From Streptomyces sp. Ncost-T10-10d (lineage in GTDB: Bacteria; Actinomycetota; Actinomycetes; Streptomycetales; Streptomycetaceae): DNA of 64,000 nt. Made by a program: the position numbers and the translations under genes. The stretch spans positions 62,001-126,000 of the forward strand of contig NZ_FMDF01000138.1 in NCBI RefSeq assembly GCF_900091955.1, written 5' to 3'. This document shows positions 63,899-64,000 of this stretch, piece by piece. The notes beneath the pieces were generated by a model, which was not told the DNA's origin, made no database searches, and worked only from the letters and a program-made list of their open reading frames with translations. How positions within the stretch are numbered: position 1 is the stretch's first letter; each line of letters opens with the position of its first letter.

Positions 63899-64000
63899 TT
63901 TGCCGAGTCGGGCGGACTTCGTCCTGTCGGGACCACCACGGTGACCTTGACCGCTGTCCCATCCACGCTTTCAGCGGCGCACAACCTCGTCACATCGGAC

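Overview
This 64 kb window is high-GC actinobacterial DNA that I assign to Streptomyces. The reasons are very G/C-rich third codon positions, many GTG starts (plus a TTG start for rpoB), and the gene order tRNA-Thr/tRNA-Met/rpmG, tRNA-Trp/secE/nusG, rplKA, rplJL, rpoBC, rpsL/rpsG/fusA/tuf, rpsJ through rplO, secY/adk/map, infA/rpmJ/rpsM/rpsK/rpsD/rpoA/rplQ/truA. Most of the window is the chromosome's transcription and translation core. No phage, plasmid, IS element or CRISPR array is visible.

Layout. 1-4.2 kb: yajQ, tRNA-Tyr, a DUF523 gene, an NAD-binding protein, an odd amidohydrolase, tRNA-Thr, tRNA-Met and rpmG. 4.2-12.2 kb: a two-gene dehydratase pair (HadA/HadB-like), a TetR/MFS efflux unit with two matching operators, murB, a divergent reductase/TetR pair with its own operator, adenosine deaminase and an aminotransferase. 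12.4-31.1 kb: tRNA-Trp, secE-nusG, rplK-rplA, a lipoprotein, rplJ-rplL with an L10-type leader, rpoB-rpoC, a DUF1707 membrane protein and the str operon ending in tuf. 45.2-63.7 kb: the S10, spc and alpha operons, nearly all on the plus strand and tightly packed with 1-4 nt overlaps, then truA.

The accessory part lies between tuf and rpsJ (31.1-45.1 kb). It holds a secreted PIG-L deacetylase, a GNAT acetyltransferase, a Panacea-type antitoxin followed by a putative toxin whose reading frame is broken at a run of ten G, a 5'-truncated reverse transcriptase remnant, a secreted amidase/lipoprotein pair, an HTH protein, an XRE(DUF5753)/DUF397 regulator pair, and a wreck of a helicase/DNA-methyltransferase system. 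It ends with a compact two-gene operon that I read as an RNA-repair system: an RNA ligase fused to a polynucleotide kinase, and an MJ1316-domain/EEP-phosphodiesterase/poly(A)-polymerase-like fusion. This operon is the most interesting system in the window.

Other points of note are a nearly identical 30-nt leader element upstream of both rpsL and rpsJ, a zinc-ribbon form of S4 encoded inside the alpha operon, a decayed duplicate of the map 3' end, and an amidohydrolase that appears to have lost metal ligands. Several reading-frame breaks (34.93 kb, about 38.77 kb, possibly 63.9 kb) could be real or could be sequencing indels. All functional statements rest on reading the sequence by eye; no database search was run.
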